From Armillaria gallica (taxonomy: Eukaryota; Basidiomycota; Agaricomycetes; Agaricales; Physalacriaceae), in NCBI GenBank assembly GCA_037576215.1, contig JBANDB010000001.1, positions 6,696,001-6,760,000 of the forward strand: a DNA stretch of 64,000 nucleotides, read 5' to 3'. The translations under genes and the position numbers were made by a program. Positions within the stretch are counted from its first letter, which is position 1, and each line of letters begins with the position of its first letter. Shown here piece after piece: positions 1 through 12,620 of the stretch. The notes below the pieces were generated by a model, which worked only from the letters and a program-made list of their open reading frames with translations, was not told where the DNA came from and searched no databases.

Positions 1-182
1 CAAATACACAATGAAATAAATTATGACACTAGTCCAAAATAGACATTTAATCTCCAGCAATTTGAAAATGTCAAAGGTGAGGAAGTCTCTGGGGTCATGC
101 TGCTATATATGGTAAGAGCAAATACCTACAAATACTGGTTATGATCATAACTGGAGCGTACCAGTCCTGTATTCCATAGTGT
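1..182. other. unassigned window edge
   Basis: No gene or repeat could be recognised. The family-1 repeat to the right loses its similarity to the other copies at about position 183, so this stretch is either what the element was truncated against or unrelated flanking DNA. Confidence 0.4.
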
Positions 183-1518
183 TTACTAAGGCTGTTACTT
201 CACCAAGGCCTCAAGAAAATGTTGCCCCATGTGTACTCCTCAGCACGACGACTATTGCTCAAGTAATCCACAGCTAAACAGCACCTAACAATCCATGCAT
301 CACTCAATGACCCCATATGGTTCGCATCCATACACAGCAATGTTGACAAGTTGCTGTTACTTTAGAAGACAAAGTACCATATGTTTCCTCCGATTTTTAC
401 AAAGCCAAGGCCTTACAGCCTTACTAAGTCTCGCGTATTTACTCTATTTATAAATTCATACTTGTAGTATAAAAACTAGCTAGAAAACATAGTTCAAGAG
501 CAGTTCATCTCTAGTTGACCCCAGACTACGTCAATTATCATCACACACTAGTCTATCGCCAGTAAACCATGTCTATTCACCGTTCTATGGCAATATACCA
601 TTTACCCCAGCATATTCTCAATTGCACGTCAACTCTTGAGCTCACCAGAGTTATTCCATGGTTTTTAACTGTGAAGAGTCCTTCACTATGCACTCTTCAC
701 TCTTAACACTATTGGTGCATGCTCATATTGTGCCAATATGTGATCGCTGCACCATACCTCACCCCCATTATCTTTTATAGGCCATCATCATTTCACTTTC
801 ACACCATTGGAGTTTTTACAGTTTCTCTTTTTGCCATCGTTATCATCACTCACTTGGATAGTCTCAGAGCAGACTTAGGATCAGTATCAGCCAGTTTTCG
901 TATAGTATCAGTCCCTCGAGTGGACTTGAAGGTTAGTTTTGACATAAGATAGGATTGTTTCAGTACCAGACAAGTTTCGACATCGACTCAGCACCATCGC
1001 ATCGTATAGGACCAGTATCATTGCCAGTTTTCATAGTTTGACATTTTCTCTTGCCATTCCACCCCCAGCACCCTGTTCAACATTTTCTCTCACCACACGC
1101 TGTCTCCACCCACATTTTCTCATTGCCTCGTTCACTCATAGACTATTGTTGACCATTTAGTTTATTCTCCATCGTTCACCCCGCTCCAATTACCATCAAG
1201 CGATGTTTTGTAGTCTTGTCTCATGTTTTCTCATACAGATTCATGGTATTCACATCATACCTGCTTCCATTCTCTCTCACTTCGAGAGAACCCTACCAGC
1301 TTATAGCCTTAGCATCTAGTACTCGACTACCAAGCAGTACTACTTTGCAGACTTAAAGTCGCAGTGTATTCTTGCATATAGAGGAATTAATTTACTGCAC
1401 AGAGGCGCCCTGAACCCACTTGCACACACGATTGCCTTGATTGCTGTGCCACTACGTTAATTAACGGATCTCATTCCGAGTTGGTGTTGCCATTGCCATG
1501 GAAGTCTTAGGCTCATCA
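183..1518 (-). mobile_element. family-1 non-coding element, copy A (3'-truncated)
   Basis: Read on the minus strand this begins with TGATGAGCCT at 1518-1509 and follows the same order of blocks as the element at 34928-36618: the GTTAATTAAC block, the block around ATTGTTGACCATT near 1150, the short ORF-free middle, and the block ACTAAGGCTGTTACTTC near 185-200. It resembles copy C more than copies B and D, so family 1 has at least two subfamilies. The far end, including the terminal CATCA, is missing because similarity stops near 183. No protein longer than short chance ORFs is present. Confidence 0.85.
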
Positions 1519-3392
1519 ACAGGCATGCATGACAATAAGGCCAAAGAGCTTGCTTGCTCGTGCAAACATCTGTCTGCAATAGAAAATTCAACTATCAGTG
1601 GGATGTGCTTGTACCCAGGCTGGGACTAATTTAGATAACTACACATCTGTAATCTATGATGCATGGTCCCTGGAGATCTGGAGAAAAGATATCACATGTG
1701 GGGGTAATCAAAAGAACCCCAGGGATGGCCTAGAAACAGACTTCAGCCAATGGGAATAGCAAGTGGGCTCGAAATCCGAAGCATTCCTTGGTTACCAAGT
1801 CTAGAATATGACACTGTCATCTTTGGAGCAGAACTGAAAGCCAAATATGGAGCATGATCAGGGATCGAGGATTAAGCAGCTATTGAGTACAAGTCAGTAA
1901 GCTACTCTGCTGCTAGGGTGAGCAACATCAACATCACTTAGCTCTTTGAGGATACTAAAAGGAGGACCAAGTGGCACTCTGCCAAGAGTGTTGTGCCAGT
2001 TTGGATGAAGAATTATCAGCTGACAAAGGATTTAACTTACTAAAGGACTGTTTGTAATAATTAATCTCCTGTAGTATAAGTAGGTAGAATTTCACATAGT
2101 AAAACAAGATACCTACCCCCACGTACAGTAATAAAGTTTCAGTTTGGATCTGGACTTGTTGCAATGTGTAAGAGTTAGTAGCTTTGAGTCTTGGCTAGAA
2201 TGTAAGTTTAGCAAGCTCACAGAGAAATAGAATGAGAGAAACATTTTGGATAAAAACTTCGGTTTACTTGAGATAAGAAAGAGATTCGGTGGCAGTGATG
2301 CTGTGCCCCTCTTGAGAGTTTGCTGGATTACATCTGAGAGAAAGCTCTGTTTCTTTTCTGGTTTAGTGTAAGGAGAGAAATTGTGTTGTGTCAGCCTCTG
2401 TGTAGGTCTTGAGTAGTTTGCAAGGGAATCAGCCAAATTGAGCTATTCAAGCAGTTGCACAAAGTGTGACAGGTGTGCGCAGTTGGACCTCATGGCACCA
2501 TTGTTAGGGCAAGTGCACTGTGTGTGAGGACTTGCAGGGACGGTTTTTGAAAGTTTTTGTGACTTGATTGGGAGTGCCGAGGGCCTCTAATCGTGATGAG
2601 TTTGGGAGTCAGGTTTAGCAACTAAGAGAAAGATGGCATCACGCGCAGATTAGATCTAGCAGCGGGTCGTACTTAGCGAGCTCACTGACTGAACTGGGTC
2701 AATTTGCGGATCTGTGTATTCATGTATTCTGGCTATTGAAATATACTTTGCCTTGAGAGTTGTGTGGTTCACTGTGCTTTCTTGTAAAAGCTCTGAGGAA
2801 ATCAAGGATTTGAGAATGGCTTGAGAAAAATACATTGTTATGTGCATTGTTCGAGCGAGCTTGCTGAGATAAATTGAGATATTGTCAGCACACAATTGGA
2901 ATTAAAATCCCTTGCTCCTCTCTGCACTTAAGGAGATTGTGTGTGTGTGTGTGTTTAGTGGGGTTGAGTGTGTGTTTTAGTGTTTTCATGCTAGGCCATG
3001 CTCAGTTTCACGGGTGCCCATCACCAGCCTTGTCACCAGACTGTAGGTCTCATTTAGCTCGCTTCAAAAGCAATTGAAATTGGCCTTATCCTGCTGCATC
3101 AAACTGATGGTTGCAATGCCCTGGAAAGAAGAAGTTTGAAAAGGTGAGCCAATGAACAGCCAACACAGAGCAAAGCAATTGTACTTGCATTGCAAGCTTT
3201 ACTCTCTGTTCCACTCTGCTTGAGTTCCAGTATCATCATTGAGGAATCATAGGGAAAACAAGGACACAGTAAAGAATAGCTCATCAGATCAATAAAACCA
3301 TGACAAATGCCAAGTAGAACATTTTCATCAAGGCATCAATGATGATGGTGTTGTTATGGCAATGTGACAGAATTTATTAGAAATTAATGACG
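1519..3392. other. intergenic, no gene recognised
   Basis: Short ORFs occur on both strands but none has a recognisable motif, a coherent intron pattern or low-complexity coding bias. The stretch holds a (GT)8 microsatellite at 2939-2954. Confidence 0.4.
2939..2954. repeat. (GT)8 microsatellite
   Basis: Eight uninterrupted GT dinucleotides, followed by further GT-rich sequence. Confidence 0.95.
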
Positions 3393-3619
3393 TGTCAAGT
3401 CACCTCATGTGGTGTGATGATAGATGCTTCTGTGCCTCGAGGCTCACATCACAATGACAACTCAGAGCTCAATATTATACTACTAAAATCACATTGAAAC
3501 AATGGTTCACCAGCATCTGGCAAGCAGGATAATCACATCATTCAGGATATAGGCTGTTTACCATTTCAAGTTTTGTTCCAAGATCATGCATATCAGAGCA
3601 GATATACTTAGAGCTCACC
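3393..3619. repeat. dispersed repeat R4, copy 1
   Basis: Similar in order and spacing to 19546-19764. Shared blocks are AAGTCACCTCA / GAGTCACCTCA at the left, GATAGATGCTTC / GATAGGCGCTCC, ACTCAGAGCTCAATA, TCTGGCAAGCA, ATAATCACAT and TTAGAGCTCACC at the right. The two copies are 227 and 219 bp. No terminal inverted repeats or target duplication were found, so the class is unknown. Confidence 0.7.
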
Positions 3620-3963
3620 ACACTTCATTGAACAAGGTTATCCTTGTGTGAGAATGTATGCTTCTGCCCAACCTGTGCTGTTCCTTGCCCCCCAAACTGA
3701 ACCATAGATGATGTCTAACCCCAGTCTCCTGCTGTTGATTAGTTATGCAAAGAAATACAAGCAGGCTGGGTTCAGCTTCCAGCAGGAATGGTAGCTTCCA
3801 AGACACGGACTATCTCATTTTGAGTAGATAGCCTTTGGTCTCCTCCCATCAGTATTGTTGGATCAAACTGCTGATTTATTCCCATTGTCTGATAAACTTC
3901 AAAACTGATTCTTTTTCAAGAGCTAGCGTAATGGTGTAATGAAGCACATCGATTGGGATAAGT

Positions 3964-5240
3964 CTAGGTCCACAGTGCATGAATCCACTTGACCATGTTG
4001 CCTGCCCACTCTTCACCCTGCCCAGTCCCGAGTGCAAACACCAAGCTGATGTGATTATGTCCTTTCATGACAAGCTCATCATACAATACACCCTTTGCTT
4101 TCAAAGCCTCACCGAATTTCTTCATGGTGGGGTGTAAACAAGGGATATCCTTCTCACTGATGCCAAGCTGAAGCCATGGAGTTGGTACACTCACCAAGTC
4201 CACCAATGCTAGTGGAACTCTCTATTTGGCCTCAGCATTCTCACCATAATACAACCTAACAAATCCCTTCATATCTGTTGGCATTTCCTCAAATATGTAA
4301 CACTTAGAAAGGAGAATTGTGCCTTTGATATGTGGGTGCAAGGTAGGAGAGTACAGCCCTGGCAGGGCAAGAACAGTGAACATGTTCATTGCCCCTGCCA
4401 AGTGGCCAAGAATGTAGATGTCAGAGTCAGGGAAGGGGAGGTTATCTACAACCCACTGCATTGCATCCCAAACATCCTGAGCTGCACCAGGGAATTGGAA
4501 ACCTGAGTCAACGAGGCAGTAGTCAGGGACAACAGTGATCAACCTGTGGGTAGCAAAGAAGAAACCAAAATTGTGGTAGATGATGTCAGCTGAGATGGTG
4601 TTATGGATTTCACCTATCCATTGACTTGGTGCATGAGTCAACACATGCCCATACTCAGCCTTCTCAGTCTCAACAGTGACTCACTAGTATTTTCTGTTAC
4701 TTTCTGTTACTTTCTTGATTCTTCATACTAATACTAGAATATTATGGAACATTGCAGAATAATAATGACTCAAACCTTTGCTTAGTATATAAACTTGTAG
4801 ATAAATTGTATTAGGGATATCTTGATCTAATTTCACTACTCTTCAACATCCACTTAACTGTGTGATTCAAGCATTCCTGATCAGTTATGCCTAGTGCTTG
4901 CCAATCAACTGCTTCCCAACTATGCCTAGCGCTTGTTGGAAACCCTGTTAGTTACACTTAGCACTTGCTGATGCCCCATTAACTATGCCTAGTGCTTGTT
5001 AACACCCATATTGGATCCCTCTTGATAGTTGGCACTTGGCTTTAGGACATCCTTGCTCATGACTTGGGTTTTACTTGAGTATTCATTATCTCATGTACTA
5101 CTCAAAATACTCTGATTCTTAACAGACAGGGAGCATGTGCCCACCCATGTAAAAGCTGCCACCATATGAGAAGATGAGGATCAGGGCATTGGGGCATGGA
5201 GTGGAGGGATATAAATTCAAAAATGACTGCCTTCTCTGAA
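3964..5240 (-). pseudogene. alpha/beta-hydrolase pseudogene
   Basis: On the minus strand the order is that of a carboxylesterase/formamidase-type alpha/beta hydrolase: an oxyanion-hole stretch FSYGGSFYMGGH (about 5190-5140, replacing the usual HGGGF), then TVVPDYCLV, AAQDVWDAMQWVVDNLP, the nucleophile elbow ILGHLAGAMN (about 4390), and a histidine-containing KGHNHIS near 4060. The reading frame from about 4690 to 3964 is open except for one TAG at 4222-4224 and ends at a TAG. The elbow is normally GxSxG; here the serine position is Leu, coded TTG, one C-to-T step from TCG. The 5' half is separated from the 3' half by a solo-LTR-like insertion (4677-5124). The true start is not visible. The serine loss and the insertion argue against activity. 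Confidence 0.75.
4677..5124. mobile_element. solo LTR-like insertion (448 bp)
   Basis: The block interrupts the hydrolase reading frame. On the minus strand it starts TGTTAAGAATC and ends GTGAGTCA, so it has TG...CA ends in either orientation. Flanks are AACAG (4672-4676) and GACAG (5125-5129), a four-of-five match for a 5-bp duplication, as expected for a retrotransposon. Inside are four degenerate copies of a GCCTAGTGCTTGTT-like unit at about 4887-5000. It has no coding capacity. It differs from the LTRs of the Copia element at 31732-39918, so it would belong to another family. Confidence 0.55.
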
Positions 5241-8200
5241 ATGACATATTCTGCATGCAAAACAGATAGCCTGCAGCCAATTTCTGTGAGAGACAGCATT
5301 TAGTGCAATTTACATTGGATTGCCGCCACTGGGCATGGCCAGGAATGCAGATTGAGCAAATATAGTAATCGTATGGCTGAGTCAACGATAGCAGGCAGTT
5401 TGGGCTGTGTTCCGCTTCTAGCACTTTCATTGATACTGCGGTCATATAATGAGGATGATGTAAACCTTGACTCTGAAAATGTTCCCAATGAGGCAACATC
5501 GACAGTGGGCTCACAGCTACGCACTTTGCATTCTTCACAGAAATGGAAGAGAGCATATTTCTATGCCAGTCCAGGGTTCAGTGGACCATACATTTGTAAT
5601 GAATGTGTTCTGGTAATTGTTGTGCTGGAGCTCTTGATGTGTAGCTGTCCAGAGTGCAACTTGAAGGTAAGATCTAGCATTGTCTACTGCTCCTCACTGT
5701 GGCTTATATCTCTCAAAGTATCATCTCTCATGTCAAGGGCTTCTGAAAAGCCTGCTAATGAGTGGTTGTGTGACGACAATTGCAAAAGAAATGCCAGTTT
5801 TTGAGTTTTGCAGAGACAGTGTTAATTAAAGTGGTGTAGCTGTAGATTTATCTTCCCAAAGTGGATATATTACTACCTGGTTAGGAAGGAGGGAGAGGGG
5901 GGGAGGTGGTCACCTTAAACACGAAAATGTATGCCATGTGTCTTTCTTGAATCCCGCTGCCCCCTTGCCATTACTCGCCGGATGGCGATCTATTGTCTCA
6001 GCATGAGCCCAAGCAAGCGGCCAGGGAAAAAGTCATTTGCACCTTCTCTGGTGGTACACGTCTTCACAAACATGCAGTAGTCAGTACAAATACAAGGAAC
6101 AGACATTACTTATGTGTTTGGCAACAAACACTCTGCAAAAACCAAGTTCAACAAACTCAAACACCTCCTGGAATTCCACTCGCCATTGACCTCGAGAAAT
6201 TGGGTATCTGAACAGCAAACAAAATGAATCTAGAGTTCATATGTAAGCACAAAATGCGAGGACATTAACAAAACCTCAACTCACCAAACTCTGCTGAAAA
6301 GCCTGCATTTCAAACCAGAATGAATTTTGCTGAAATACTTCTTATGTGTCAAAAAGAGTATCTTGAGGTCATTTCTGTAAGCCAAAACACATGCATCCCA
6401 AGCTGAGAGGAAAACATGTCACTTAAAGGTATAATTTACATGAAGACAAGGCTTACCAGAGTTTGAAGAGGTCGAAAATACAAATATAGAACCAAGGCTT
6501 AGCAATAGAATGAAGGAAGGGGAGACAAATATACCGTAGTTGTGGTAGGAATGAAGGAAGTGCGCAATTTGCTGGAATCAACGACACAATCCCAACATGG
6601 ACATCAACACCTCTTCGCCTTCAGCAGTCATGCATGCAATTGACTTCGACAGAGAGAGTGGGGACGAGGGCCAGAGTGTGTCAGCAATACTGGTGGCTGT
6701 AGAAAAAGAGATTGGAGGTGGGAGGGAGGGAAGAAAGGCCTGGGAGAGAGATGAGGATAGTAGAGGTAAGCGAATAAGAGGGAAATTCCAAACATGTTTA
6801 CTTGTCATAAACAGGATTGCCGGTCCTAGATGTGCAATGTGTTTCCGTGCCCCAAAGTAAGGGCTTGGGGACCATAGTTGCTGTCAGACCAGCCAACATC
6901 AACCTACCGAGTCCCACCAACTTATTTTCCTTGTGTAAGGCAAACACACATTCTGCCGCTGATTCTCACCTTCAGTATAGACCTAGAGGTCATAAATTTT
7001 TCAAATTCGTCTCGTGAATTCCCTCTGGGCAATGGATGGTATGGCACATCTCGTTGCATGATTACTGAAATGTGAACTTGCTTCATTTTAGACCTCTGGA
7101 CTTTGGGAATTAAGTTCAAATCTTGGTGCTCTATCACTCAATCTAGATACTTCCATTACCTTCTTCAGTCATATACGGAACACGAATTGAGGGAGAAAAC
7201 TCAGTGATCTCGAATTTTGTTTCAAATTCTAAGGACAAACAACACATCTTGGGAACTACAAACAAACCAATGTACATCGCCTCCTCCTCCCTGTCAACTA
7301 TCACCATTCCTGACTCTCTGAATAACCAAGCACAGCAAATACTCTTTGAATCCAAGCAATAGCTCCATTACCAGGACCATCCTAGCTTCAATGGGATGTA
7401 TCATTGGCTTCTTTTTGCAGAGGGGCACTGAAGGCTGTATAATATGCATTGAATGAAAGCTCTGCAAGGTCAGGTAAGTATTTAGGAAGCTTTCCTTGTC
7501 AAATGATGCTCACAACATTCTCAGACCACGTATTCTCTTCGGTAAGCACATTGGTTTCATTCCATTTGGGTCTCTTTGAATTTTCATGCTTGATTTCGTG
7601 TTTGCCAAGTCAGCGTGTCACGTATGGAAAATTGGATCCACAGTAGTGCGCCAAGCAAGGGGTACAGCATGGTGAGCTTTGTATTTCCTTCATCTGAACT
7701 CTTTTTCTCTGCTTTGGCAGATTTTACAGCGGTCTGCACGTGTTTTGGTGAGTAGCTACTAGCTAAGAGAATATTCAACAATGGTGCACTCATCCTGTAT
7801 CTGCAGGGTCCAAACAACAGCCAGGACATTGCGAGCAACAACTGCATTAGGTATCTTAATGACTATTTCTAGGTGTGGCACGTTTTGGACATCTGGTGGA
7901 AGATGCGCAGTTGTAAGTGCCAGACTTCTTGACTTCGGCATCTAAATTGATCTTTCGAATTTGGGGCACATATGGCAGTTCCGACAGACAAGTGTTTGAC
8001 ATCGATTCCACTGGCACAGGGTCATTCTCTGAATGAATACGACATAAGTAAATTATTTTGATAAGATATGACATGCAACTTACCATGCTTCTTTCCCGCA
8101 GTTTATTGCCCCTATGCTTTACCTTCGGCACTTGAAGTCAGCATCGAGTCCGCTGTAAATCAGTGGTTGATGAGTCTTACTACCCCATTAATAGCACTTC

Positions 8201-9148
8201 AGATTCTTACAAAGTTCTTTCTATTCTTGGATGACAGAAGGCTCACCAACAGCCGATTCATTCCACACAGCCTATATCAAGAGGACCAATTTCAAAATGA
8301 GGAAATTGATGCCATGCAGATGATGCACAAGTGAATGCATGTCTCACTGAATGATGCAGGGATGCGATGTTCATGGACATTATAACAGTTCTGCATACGC
8401 CAAAGCCTGTTCTGCTTCAACGGTAAATTTTCTTTCACTTTCTGGATCATGGAAGACTCACCTATAGCCAATTGCTTTGCTGCCAAGGTTCACATGAGTA
8501 CAATGAAGATCATCACTCCCCACATAATTGTACGTGTCAAACTCTCCTCTACTTCTGATATTTACGCCTAAATGCAGATGGGTGCATTCACTTCTGGTGC
8601 TGTGTTCGCTATGAATATCTGGAGTAGCAAATGGGCAGGCCATGCGTTTCTGAATGGGATCCCTACATTGCGAATATGGCACCCGGAAATAATAGACACC
8701 TTTGACAAGTCTTGAAGCTGGGTGAGGTTGCTTGCATAGGTATTAACAGGATTATTGTATTTCTCGATATAAATACAGATGAATAATGTGACTGTATCAT
8801 AGTTCTCTTTGTAGAATAATCACGCATATTTGCAAATTTGATGATCGCCTCGCCACTTATGAAGAAACTGAATGGGGCTGTATGGGTGGCTGTGCATGTC
8901 ATTGCTCGTCTTCTCAAACCACAACATCCCATTTTAATACCACCCCTGTCGACCCCCAAGATCCTTGGTGCCCCAGTTTCTTTGTAGCCCAGTAAAAGGA
9001 ATAACGTTGCCTACGGAGCAGGCGACACTTGACTCAACCACACCCAAACCAGCTAGCGACCAACAACCATTGGGACATCTCCTTCTAGAGGCTGACTCAT
9101 ACTCAGTCAGTACATCTAAGCTGTATATATCTCTGGTATTGTGTGCTA
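5241..9148. other. long stretch without recognisable gene
   Basis: Small ORFs on both strands lack recognisable motifs and read as chance ORFs. Some acceptor-like pyrimidine tracts followed by CAG occur between 7400 and 8700, so a decayed multi-exon gene cannot be excluded, but no continuous protein could be built. No inverted repeats or target duplications were seen. Confidence 0.35.
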
Positions 9149-10285
9149 TGGCTCAAACGTCTTCTACATGTCCTTCCTGCCATCTTCGCTCATTAAAAAA
9201 TGGCAGGATCATCAGTAGACCCTCCCCCCATGAGGCCCTGCTAGGATCTGTTATTCCCCCAGAGTCTCCAGAATCATTCAAACAATCTATCAATGCTCTC
9301 ATTCGTGAAGCATGCATGGAATTATCCCAATATGACTCTATCATTCACGATTTGGTATCATCTGTGATCATAGAGGCCCAATCTCAATGCGACAAAGTCC
9401 AGCAGTTCATCAATGCCCATGTTTCACTCAATCCCCTGTCCATATGCTTCCCCCCGAAATTTTGAATGAAATCTTCCTCTTCACATGCTGAGGCCTTACA
9501 GCGTCTTTGGATCAAGCAATTGCGGGGCCCAGGTGATAGGAGGAGTGTGTCGATGATGGCATGCCGCTGCTTGGAGCTCTCCAGCATTGTGGTCATCTTT
9601 AAATATCACATGGAAGTCAGGATGGGACCAAGGTGTCGGAATCAAATTACTGGGCGACACACTCGAGCGAAGTCTTCAAGGCAAGCTGTCTGTCAAAATT
9701 AAGATGAGGATGTCGAGCCAGATGCCTAGACCCATTGTCGACAGTTTGGTTCGTCACTCATTGTGCTGGGACACTCTCTGTCTGGAAGACGCTATGGGAG
9801 AGTATAATCTCTGGATGGATAGTCCCCCACTCCATTTGCCATCCTTGACATCACTTGATCTAGGCTCGGCATCATACGACAACATAGCTACTACCTTGAA
9901 AGCTTTCCAAGATGCACCTGACCTGAAACCCCTCGCATTTGAGCTGCTTTGGTACAGATACGACCGTACTAATCTTGCTCCTCTAGGTCAGTGGTCGCAG
10001 GTTACACATTTGATCATGTCCACAGGGAAAGGGTGGGAGGACGTGCTGATAAGCATTCATATTCTTCATCACTTTCCCAACATCAAAGCATTGGAATACA
10101 GTACTGTCACAGATGCGAGGAGCACCCCATCCAGTCTCCCGTTCACTTTGCTGAAACTTTGTTCGCTTAGCATCAGATCCCCAAAGTTACTACCCTTTCT
10201 CACCTGTCCCTCGTTGGAGCACATATCATTCGCAGGATATCAATATGATTTCCCTGCAGCCCTGTTCTCGCAAATTATTGTTCAG

Positions 10286-11955
10286 TGATGAGCCTAGACT
10301 TCCGTGGCAATGGCAACACCCAAAACTCGGAGAGAGCTTAGGCAATTAACGTAGCAACACAGCAATCAAGGCAATGTGTGTGCGAGTGGTTTGGTGCACC
10401 TCTGTGCAGTCAATTCCTCAATAACACAAGATACACTGCGACTTTTCAGTCAGCAAAGTTGTACTCTTGGTCAAGGAGTACTAATAGACGTTGGCTGTAA
10501 GCCTGGATGGATCTCGATAAACAAGATGGGATGGAATCTGGTATGACTTGAATACCAAGAAACCGCAATAGAAACTGTGAAAATGATCTAGAGACCACGA
10601 AAATGGGTCTAGAAATCGTAGCAATGGTCGAGAAAACGTGGGGAGAGACTGGAAAACGTAGCAATGCGTTAGAAATCGTGGGGGAGGACGAGAAATCGTG
10701 TGGAAGGACTGGTAATCATTGCAATGCTCTAGTAATCGTGGGGGAGGGCTAGAAATTGTGGCAATGGACTAGAAGATGTCGAAATAGCCTAGTAAACGTG
10801 GCTTGGGGTGTACCTAATATTGTGAGTCGAAACAATAGCAATAAACGTACGGAGACTGCAAGAAACTGGTAGAAATCATAGCAACTGAGGTGCTGAGTGG
10901 GGTGCTGTGGCAATAGATGCATGGCAACTCCGAACAATGATAAAGATGAGGGTGATCCTATGGAGCTGAACTGGGCCTACACGGAGGCAATACTGAACTG
11001 GGCGATGAAAACAATGGTGATGTAGAAGGTGAAGGCGATAAAACAATCCTATGTGATGAAAGTGAAGCGATGCTGTGGCATTAAAAGACAAAAGCAAGTT
11101 ATTGACGCAAGATTTCATGTATTGGTGCAACCAACAACGTTTAAAGAGTAAAGCAAGCGGTGGGGAATAACTTGGAGTAACCATAGCTGACTGGTAATGC
11201 CGTAGCCTCGTCAACTGGGTAAGAACTAGCTCTAAAAATGCGGTATCTACCTAGTTTTTATACTACAAGTACGATTTTATAAATAGAATATTCTTCGGAG
11301 CCTTAGTAAGGCTGTAAGTCCTTGGCTTTTGTAATAGCCGTAGTAAACATATGGTATCTGTGGTTCTAAAGTAACAGCAAATCCTCGACATTGCCATGTA
11401 TGGATGTGAACCGTGTGGTTTTATTGAGTGATGAGCGGATCATAAGGTGCTGTGTAGCTGCGGATTATTGAGCTGCAGTTGCCATGCTGAGGTGTATGCG
11501 TGGGGAAACGATAATTTGAAGTCTTGGTGGAGTAACAGCCTTAGTAAACGCAGTCTATAGTTGCCGTGGCTGTAATTATCGTAGCTGGGAGGGTACTCGT
11601 GTCAATCACGCCATTTCATTAAATGATTGATGGGCACATCAACCAGATGCTTCTGAGTGATGTAGCAACCCCATTTTAGGATGATTGTCAATCAAAGGTG
11701 CCTTGCCGTGATGAGATATGGTAATTGTGATGCGAGGCGAACTGGGAAGGATAACGGAGTGCTTGAGGAGTGGATGACACGGTTTTAGGACTGTATCTGA
11801 ATGTTTGTGGCATATACTGCGAAAATCTGTGGTATTATCGAGTGTTGGCAGTGTTATGGAGTACGTGGGGATTATAATGACATCATTTCAAAAATATTGG
11901 GTGATGAATGGGTAAATCTGTGAATTCTGAGCGTACAGAGCCTGGAGGCTCATCA
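10286..11955 (+). mobile_element. family-1 non-coding element, copy B
   Basis: It begins TGATGAGCCT and ends AGGCTCATCA, a perfect 10-bp terminal inverted repeat. It is closely similar to copy D (49642-51389) throughout. The 3'-subterminal box, TGTGAATTCT here, starts 37 bp from the end. The flanks TCAG and TTGG do not match well, but joining the host across the element minus 4 bp keeps the F-box gene frame (IIVQ to SGCQLQ), so a mutated 4-bp duplication is likely. It contains a short-period minisatellite and no convincing coding sequence. Confidence 0.9.
10565..10790. repeat. internal minisatellite of family-1 copy B
   Basis: About ten degenerate units of roughly 20-22 bp built on CTAGAAATCGTAGCAATG and the variant ACTGGAAAACGTGGGGAG. 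Copy D has a longer array (about 49915-50215), and copies A and C have little or none of it, so unit number varies between copies. Confidence 0.8.
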
Positions 11956-12620
11956 TTGGTCTGGATGCCAGTTACAGTCCCTCGAAATCCAAGACATGGA
12001 GAGGGTACTTTCGAACCCAGTGCAGGTTTTCTTGTCTGTGCCTAGTCTCAGAAAACTTGTATTATTCATGGTGGATTTAAATTGTGGAGGTGAATCTGAT
12101 GAAATTTTCGAGTGCCTCAGTTCTACAGGATCTGACATGTTGCTTCCAGAGTTGGCCGTTCTGGATCTGAAGATGTATATGTTCTTCCCAGGCAAATCCC
12201 AGAAATTAGATTCAGTGCTCGTTACAATGATTGACAACCGTTGGAATGGTTCCTTGGTGGGATCTGGATTGTGTCGGGTCATTCTCAGGTGCTCCTATGC
12301 TGGCATTGGACCTAAGGATGACCTAGATGATGAAATAACAGAAGATGAACAAGTAACACAAAATGCTGTGGCTCTGTCCCACATCGATCGTCTTACAACT
12401 TTGAAACGGGAAGGACTAGATATCTCCATCATTCTCGAAGGTGAGTTCAGGGTTTTATTTCCCCGGTAAGGTGCCTTTGCTGAATGTATGGTAATAGATA
12501 CATATGACAGGGTCAAGACAGGAGTCTTCCTCTGATCCATAACACAACAATTACTTGACAAACCTTGTAGCGACCTTCATGCCCACTGTTATTGTTGATT
12601 TTTCTTCACAGATGGACATT

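Larger units (their letters stand above)
9149..12620 (+). pseudogene. F-box/LRR-like protein gene 1, split by element
   Basis: The start is chosen at 9149 (MAQTSSTCPSCH). An N-terminal, probably coiled segment (about residues 30-90) leads into the F-box core LPPEILNEIFL at 9447-9479, which lies one frame off the upstream ORF because of a shift next to a C-run. After further breaks comes WSSLNITWKS (9590) and a leucine-rich stretch with LTSLDLGS, KALEYS, LCSLSIRSP and LEHISFAG. The reading stops at 10286 where a family-1 element enters and resumes at 11956 with SGCQLQSLEI, then ends with IDRLTTLKREGLDISIILE and an intron donor at 12440. Two acceptors are possible (12611 or about 12671), so the last exon is uncertain. 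F-box proteins of this type usually act as substrate adaptors for SCF ubiquitin ligases; this copy is broken. Paralogues lie at 17929-19205 and 20269-21800. Confidence 0.75.
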
